Position numbers and translations under genes: made by a program. Below, piece after piece: positions 25,990-30,239 of a stretch of DNA of 30,239 nt; positions within the stretch are counted from its first letter, which is position 1; each line of letters begins with the position of its first letter. Source of the DNA: Kiritimatiellia bacterium (GTDB taxonomy: Bacteria > Verrucomicrobiota > Kiritimatiellia > RFP12 > DVOR01); assembly GCA_017457555.1 (NCBI GenBank), contig JAFTHG010000098.1, positions 1-30,239 on the forward strand, read 5' to 3'. The notes beneath the pieces were generated by a model, which saw nothing but the letters and a program-made list of their open reading frames with translations, ran no database searches and was not told the DNA's origin.

Positions 25990-28269
25990 ATGAAAACGAA
26001 AACCTTACTTCCTTTGTTAGCTGCCATGGCGTTGTCGCCAGTGATGGCAGAGAACTGGCCGAACCTTGTGAATGCGTTGAATGTGGCGCCCCGTGTTGAG
26101 GGCGATCGCTTGACGTTGCCGGAGGTGCCGGATGCGACAGTGCGTTTCCTCGGTGCAGACTATGAGCAGATTATCCTGCCGGATGGTCGTGTGCAGAAGC
26201 CCTTGACGGATACGCATGTGAAGGTGAGTTTTCTTGTCACTCGTGGCGAGGAAACGGTGGCTTCGCGCGATTACGATGTGGTGGTGCCGGGTGAGGTAAC
26301 GCCTGCGGCAGATGCCAATCCGCGTCCGTTTGTGTTTCCTGAATTATTGAACTGGGCCGGCGGCAAGGGTGCGTATACCTTGGCGTCAACGGTGCGTTTG
26401 TCGGGTGCAACCCCGGCGATGGCGACGCAGTTGGCAGCTGAATTGCGTGATCTCGCGGGGCGTGATACCGTGGTGGTGTCTGCCGGTGAAACGGCGGATG
26501 TGACGTTGAGCCTCTGCGAGGATGCGCGTTTGGGCAAGGAAGGCTACACGCTGGAGATTACGGCGGATGGCGGTGTGAAGATTGCTGCTGCCACGGAGAC
26601 GGGCCTCTTCTGGGGCACCCGCTCGCTCTTGCAGATGGTGGTTTCAGGCAAGGGCAGCCTTCCGTGCGGTCGTGCGCTCGATATTCCGCGTTATCAGGTG
26701 CGCGGTTTCCTGCTGGATGTGGGCCGTTTGCCGATTCCGATGTCGTATCTCTACGACGTGGTGAAGTATATGGCTTGGTTCAAGATGAATGATTTGCACG
26801 TTCACTTGAATGATAACTTCATCTTCTTGGAAGATTATGTGCGTGCAAAGCGCGATCCGTTGAAGGAGGCGTACTCTGCTTTCCGTCTGGAATCCAAGGT
26901 GGTTGGGGCGAATGGTCAGGCGTTGACGGCTCCGGATCTCTCCTATACCAAGGCGGAATTCCAGAATTTTATTGCCTTTGCCAAGTCGTATGGCGTGAAT
27001 ATCATCCCGGAATTTGATACCCCGGCTCACGCACTGGCCTTCACCAAGGTGCGCCCTGATTTGATTTACAAGAGCAATAACCTCCGTGGCGCAGAGATGC
27101 TGGATGCAACGAATCCCGCCACGCATGATTTCGTGGAGAGCGTCTTTGATGAGTATCTCCTGCCACAGGATGGCAAACCGGCTGTTTTCAGCGGCTGCGA
27201 TGTGATGCACGTGGGCGCAGATGAATTCCATGGTGATGCTGAACACTACCGCGCGTATGCCGCATGGATTCTGGATATGGTGCAGAAGAAGGGCTACACG
27301 CCGCGTATTTGGGGCAGCTTGAATGAGAAGAAGGGCAAGACGCCCGTTCCCGGCAAGGGCGCACAGATGAACCTGTGGAATGGCTCCTGGGCGAAGGCGT
27401 GGGACTCCATCAATCAGGGTTTTGATGTGATTAACACCACCGATGGTGCACTCTACATCGTGCCGTTTGCCGAATACTATCGCATGGACTTCAATCAGCC
27501 GGGCATCTACACCTATTGGCGCGTGAATGAAATTGCCGGACAGTATGTGCCCTCGGGCCATCCGCAGTTGATTGGCGGCGTCTTTGGCATTTGGAATGAT
27601 ATGATCGACCTGCGTTATGTGGGCTATGGGTCATACGACATCTGGAATATGTTCACCTCTTCGGTGGATATCTTGGCCGGAAAGTTGTGGGGTGCCGATG
27701 TGCCGGATGTCGGCTATGATGCACACATGAAGCGTCTGCCGCAAGTGGGTAAAGTGCCTGGCATTAATCCATACTACCTCTGGCCGAATGGCGCCTCCTA
27801 TGTTTGCGTGCCGACCACGCTTCCTTGCAAGATGGGTCAGCCGGCAATGGGGCCGAACTACACCTTGACGATGCAGGTTCAGCTGGATGCCGAGCCGACT
27901 CCCGGCCAGGAACAGATTCTGCTCAAGTCGCCTGAAGGTGTCTTCTACGCCGCGATGAAGGATGGTACCATCGGTTTCCGCCGCAATGACAGCATTGAAT
28001 TCTCCTTCAACTGCAAGCTTCCCGTGGGCAAGAAGGTGACGTTGCAATTGATTGGTGAACCCGGCCGCACGCAGCTCCTGATTGATGGCGTCCCGTGCAC
28101 CGACTGCTCGCTGCCGCGCTTCCACAATAATAAGGAAGGCATCATCAATACCTTTGTGCTGCCTTTGGATGAAGTGGGCACCTCCTTTAATGGTAAGGTC
28201 TACCGCCTCGAAGTGAAGCACACGACCCCGGCAGGTCCTACACCGGATCCGCACCGCAAGAAAAAGTAA
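25990..28269 (+). CDS. Secreted GH20 beta-N-acetylhexosaminidase with C-terminal LamG-like domain
   Basis: Glycoside hydrolase family 20 enzyme of 759 aa, expected to release terminal GlcNAc/GalNAc from glycans such as mucin or host glycoproteins. Signal peptide: residues 1-20 (MKTKTL...SPVMA). Residues 21-105 form an N-terminal beta domain, and about 110-232 the usual GH20b domain (typical ELRDLAG, TGLFWGTRSLLQM). The TIM barrel begins RGFLLDVGRLPIP (238-250) with KMNDLHVHLND (265-275). The catalytic pair is Asp411-Glu412 in HVGADEFHG; most relatives have HxGGDE, so Ala replaces the second Gly. FDTPAHALA (342-350) and LWNGSW are other family features. Residues about 610-743 look like a LamG-like jelly roll (KDGTIGFRR, LLIDGVPC). 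In GH20 the acetamido group of the substrate assists catalysis. A single-gene unit with its own promoter and terminator. Exact linkage specificity cannot be told from sequence. Confidence 0.9.
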   Translation: MKTKTLLPLLAAMALSPVMAENWPNLVNALNVAPRVEGDRLTLPEVPDATVRFLGADYEQIILPDGRVQKPLTDTHVKVSFLVTRGEETVASRDYDVVVPGEVTPAADANPRPFVFPELLNWAGGKGAYTLASTVRLSGATPAMATQLAAELRDLAGRDTVVVSAGETADVTLSLCEDARLGKEGYTLEITADGGVKIAAATETGLFWGTRSLLQMVVSGKGSLPCGRALDIPRYQVRGFLLDVGRLPIPMSYLYDVVKYMAWFKMNDLHVHLNDNFIFLEDYVRAKRDPLKEAYSAFRLESKVVGANGQALTAPDLSYTKAEFQNFIAFAKSYGVNIIPEFDTPAHALAFTKVRPDLIYKSNNLRGAEMLDATNPATHDFVESVFDEYLLPQDGKPAVFSGCDVMHVGADEFHGDAEHYRAYAAWILDMVQKKGYTPRIWGSLNEKKGKTPVPGKGAQMNLWNGSWAKAWDSINQGFDVINTTDGALYIVPFAEYYRMDFNQPGIYTYWRVNEIAGQYVPSGHPQLIGGVFGIWNDMIDLRYVGYGSYDIWNMFTSSVDILAGKLWGADVPDVGYDAHMKRLPQVGKVPGINPYYLWPNGASYVCVPTTLPCKMGQPAMGPNYTLTMQVQLDAEPTPGQEQILLKSPEGVFYAAMKDGTIGFRRNDSIEFSFNCKLPVGKKVTLQLIGEPGRTQLLIDGVPCTDCSLPRFHNNKEGIINTFVLPLDEVGTSFNGKVYRLEVKHTTPAGPTPDPHRKKK

Positions 28270-28286
28270 GTGAGGTCGTTTCACCG

Positions 28287-28321
28287 AATCAGCCGTGCAG
28301 TCGCGCGGCTGATTTGTTTTT
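28287..28321 (+). terminator. Intrinsic terminator after the GH20 gene
   Basis: AATCAGCCG (28287-28295) pairs perfectly with CGGCTGATT (28306-28314), with a 10-nt loop and a following TGTTTTT tract. It separates the GH20 gene from the mtnN block. Confidence 0.88.
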
Positions 28322-28386
28322 GTGCAAAGCGCTTCTGGCGATGTGTTGTTGGCAACGGGGAAATCGTTATCGTGCCGGAAGCATCG

Positions 28387-28413
28387 TTGCAGGGGAGCGG
28401 TTTTTGTTATACT
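28387..28413 (+). promoter_or_regulatory. Candidate promoter of the mtnN operon (leaderless)
   Basis: TATACT at 28408-28413 is a near-consensus -10 box. TTGCAG at 28387-28392 is a possible -35 box, but the spacer is short (15 nt). Transcription would start about 7 nt after the -10, which is the ATG at 28421 itself. No Shine-Dalgarno sequence precedes that ATG. Confidence 0.55.
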
Positions 28414-28420
28414 TTATGGT

Positions 28421-29119
28421 ATGAAGAATCAGACGAAATGTTGGGGCATTCTCGGCGCATTAGACCGGGAGATTGCACTGTTGCGTAATCAGATGCAGGT
28501 CGAGTCTGAAGAGGCTTGTCTTGGGACAACGTTTCTCTCCGGAACGCTGTGCGGACAGCGTGTCGTGGTGGCTTGTTGCGGTATCGGCAAGGTCAATGCT
28601 GCGGCGTGTACGACCTATCTCATTTATGCCAAAGGCTGCGACATCATTGTGAATGTCGGTATCGCCGGAGGTGTCGGGAAGGGATTGAAGACGCTGGATG
28701 TGGTGATTTCCAGAGAGCTCTGCTTCCACGATCAGGATCCCGTAATGCTCAAATACTTCCCGGCACGACAGTTTTTTGAAGCGGATGCCTCCTTGCGCGC
28801 GCTGTGTTGCTCGGTCTGCTCCACGTCGTCTGCATTGACAGGCTCGTGGCGTGAAGGGCGCATTGCGACAGGGGACCGTTTTGTGGCGGATAGCGCCACA
28901 CGGGATGCGATTGTGGCCGCCGTGGCACCGGATTGTGTGGAGATGGAGGGCGCAGCTATCGCGCATGTGGCAACGGCAGCAGGAAAGCCTTTCCTCGTGA
29001 TTCGCTCCATGTCGGACTGCGCTGATGATGATGCCTCAACGACGTATGACAACTTCCTGGAGCGCGCAGCAGATCAATCGGCCGGCATTATTCTTGGAAT
29101 GTTACAACATGCCGATTAA
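28421..29119 (+). CDS. mtnN: 5'-methylthioadenosine/S-adenosylhomocysteine nucleosidase
   Basis: Cytosolic enzyme that hydrolyses MTA and SAH to adenine plus the thioribose product, clearing SAM by-products and feeding methyl-cycle/quorum-signal pathways. At 232 aa it equals the usual length. Start at ATG 28421 gives the family N-terminus GILGALDREIALL, with Glu17 matching the E. coli Glu12 base. Other family motifs are GIGKVNAA (54-61), VNVGIAGG (77-84), ATGDRFV (149-155), VEMEGAAIAHV (173-183, Glu176 for ribose binding) and SDCAD (198-202, Asp199 the catalytic acid). It has about 13 cysteines, unusually many, including CC at 52-53 and CC at 129-130. The last codons overlap the next gene by 11 nt (ATG at 29109), implying coupled translation. 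All catalytic residues are present. Confidence 0.92.
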   Translation: MKNQTKCWGILGALDREIALLRNQMQVESEEACLGTTFLSGTLCGQRVVVACCGIGKVNAAACTTYLIYAKGCDIIVNVGIAGGVGKGLKTLDVVISRELCFHDQDPVMLKYFPARQFFEADASLRALCCSVCSTSSALTGSWREGRIATGDRFVADSATRDAIVAAVAPDCVEMEGAAIAHVATAAGKPFLVIRSMSDCADDDASTTYDNFLERAADQSAGIILGMLQHAD

Positions 29120-29411
29120 AGACGGATTGAAAAAGGCTTTGCTTCCCGGGTGTGCCGTGGCTTTTGCGCTGTTGGCTTGGGGGCTCTCACTCCTGATTCC
29201 GGATACATTGCGGCAGACACGCTGGCAGCAGGCCGCAGCAGAATTGCCGGAAAATGCGCCGGTGGCAGAGGTGTGTGCGGTGGTGTATCACCACTTTGGC
29301 GTACGCCTGACGGCTGCGGATGTCGGCGTTTGGCGCCGGTTGCAGCAGCAGGGACATTCAGCAGAGGCGGCATTGCATACTGTGGTGCGTTATCGGAGCG
29401 CCGGATTGTAA
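29109..29411 (+). CDS. Small single-pass membrane protein of unknown function
   Basis: 100 aa, not recognised as any family. The ATG at 29109 overlaps the mtnN stop by 11 nt, so its translation is probably coupled to mtnN. A positive N-terminus (MPIKDGLKK) precedes one hydrophobic segment at about residues 11-30, then a 70-residue soluble tail, probably periplasmic and largely helical (VAEVCAVVYHHFGV, VWRRLQQQG). The tail could be a small helical binding domain. There is a gap of 20 nt to the next gene, so all three probably form one operon. A role linked to mtnN cannot be stated from sequence. Confidence 0.7.
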   Translation: MPIKDGLKKALLPGCAVAFALLAWGLSLLIPDTLRQTRWQQAAAELPENAPVAEVCAVVYHHFGVRLTAADVGVWRRLQQQGHSAEAALHTVVRYRSAGL

Positions 29412-29431
29412 CTGAGAAAGGGCAGAGAGCG

Positions 29432-30239
29432 ATGAAGACGTTGCTTCTATTATTCGTGATGGCAGGGTGCGCACTGATGGGTTTTGGCGCGGCAGAGGGC
29501 CCGGGTGAGTACCATTTTTCAGATGAAACCATCAAGACCACGTGGCGCAACAAAGTGACCTTGCCGGAGGATTGCATCGCGGTGTCGCCGACGTGTCTGT
29601 ACAGTCGCTCGGCAAAGACGGTTTATCTGCTCTCGGAACTCACCGGAATCGGCAAAGGATACGAAACGGAATTTATCCTCTTGGGGCCCTTAAGTGACCG
29701 CGCGTATGAAGGCCTCGCGATGGCGTGGGATGCACCCTCGGTGGTCAGCCAGGCGGTGAAGGCGCTGGGTGTGGAGCAGGGCGTGGCGGCTGATCCGCTC
29801 AGAGGTTTGTCTATGGCGCAGGGCGAACGCTTCACAATGTCCATTTGCCGCCTCAATGATGCGCAGCCGACCTTTCGTCCGCTCTCCGATTTTGTGATTG
29901 ATGAGTGCTCCACTCCGGCGCAAAATCTCATGGGGCGAGGTTTTCCCTTTGTGGGAGGCTGCGATTTTGATGATGTGATGCCGGCGGCAATCATCGCCGC
30001 CTACACCGAAAAGGCCGCCGTTTTCGGGTTGCCTTATTATGCAGCGAAGGGCACCGTTTATGGTTTGTTCCGCGCTAAGACAACCGAAGCAGAGGGGGCT
30101 CCGGCGGTGGTTGCACTGACGTGGCAGCAGTTGCCGAAGGCACTTCCACGCGTTCACCATGCCAAACTGCATATTACCGCCGCAGAATTGCAGCATCCTG
30201 AATGCTTGGTTGACAGCCTGAAGTCCTATTGTGATGATC
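29432..30239 (+). CDS. Exported protein of unknown function (YdjY-like?), runs off the window
   Basis: Open frame from ATG 29432 through the window end, at least 269 codons with no stop. A purine-rich GAAAGGGCAGAGAG lies just upstream. The N-terminus MKTLLLLFVMAGCALMGFGA is a signal peptide. MAGC resembles a lipobox with Met at -3, so it could be a lipoprotein, or it could be cleaved after FGA. The segment VTLPEDCIAVSPTCL, YLLSELTGIGKGYETEFILL and YEGLAMAWDAPSVVSQAVKALG resembles YdjY-type periplasmic domains of PVC bacteria, but this is a weak impression only. Cysteines occur at intervals. The end of the gene is outside the window. Probably the third gene of the mtnN operon. Confidence 0.75.
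   Translation, partial: MKTLLLLFVMAGCALMGFGAAEGPGEYHFSDETIKTTWRNKVTLPEDCIAVSPTCLYSRSAKTVYLLSELTGIGKGYETEFILLGPLSDRAYEGLAMAWDAPSVVSQAVKALGVEQGVAADPLRGLSMAQGERFTMSICRLNDAQPTFRPLSDFVIDECSTPAQNLMGRGFPFVGGCDFDDVMPAAIIAAYTEKAAVFGLPYYAAKGTVYGLFRAKTTEAEGAPAVVALTWQQLPKALPRVHHAKLHITAAELQHPECLVDSLKSYCDD

Overview
The window looks like a piece of chromosome from a Gram-negative, probably host- or gut-associated bacterium of the PVC superphylum (Kiritimatiellota, Verrucomicrobiota or Lentisphaerota). This is an inference from three things: an enormous secreted protein built of LamG, autotransporter-associated beta-strand (PATR) and beta-sandwich modules, a secreted GH20 hexosaminidase fused to a LamG-like tail, and moderate GC with sigma70-like promoters. 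No rRNA or other phylogenetic marker is present, so the placement is tentative. All genes lie on the + strand.

Layout. Positions 1-643 are non-coding: a candidate promoter near 288-315 and a structured 5' leader of about 320 nt. Positions 644-22420 hold one giant reading frame (7,258 codons before the final stop). It is cut once, at 12638-12640, by an in-frame TAG that falls inside a conserved repeat module. The two halves are listed separately, but they are one gene by frame, module structure and lack of a second start. A strong terminator follows at 22439-22476.

The next intergenic region carries a six-unit 22/23-bp repeat array (22522-22657). After it come a sigma70 promoter, a yybP-ykoY (manganese) riboswitch with its own intrinsic terminator, and a PMCA-type P2B cation ATPase gene (22916-25498). 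This is a self-contained metal-export control unit. Downstream is a non-coding stretch with a second 22/23-bp array of the quasi-palindrome TTTCGCTGAAA (25598-25688), closed by a perfect 10-bp terminator.

A well-formed promoter lying almost on the start codon then drives a secreted GH20 beta-N-acetylhexosaminidase (25990-28269), followed by a terminator. The last block (28421 to the window end) is a likely operon: MTA/SAH nucleosidase (mtnN), an overlapping 100-aa single-pass membrane protein, and an exported protein of unknown function that runs off the window.

Most interesting points: (1) the lone amber codon inside a 22-kb gene that stays fully open for 3,259 further codons; (2) two intergenic arrays, on either side of the ATPase gene, sharing a 22/23-bp period and a TTTCGC head; (3) the riboswitch plus a possible antiterminator mimic; (4) two promoters that predict leaderless or near-leaderless mRNAs; (5) the repeated four-copy module and the recurring DGLYL segment ends in the giant protein.
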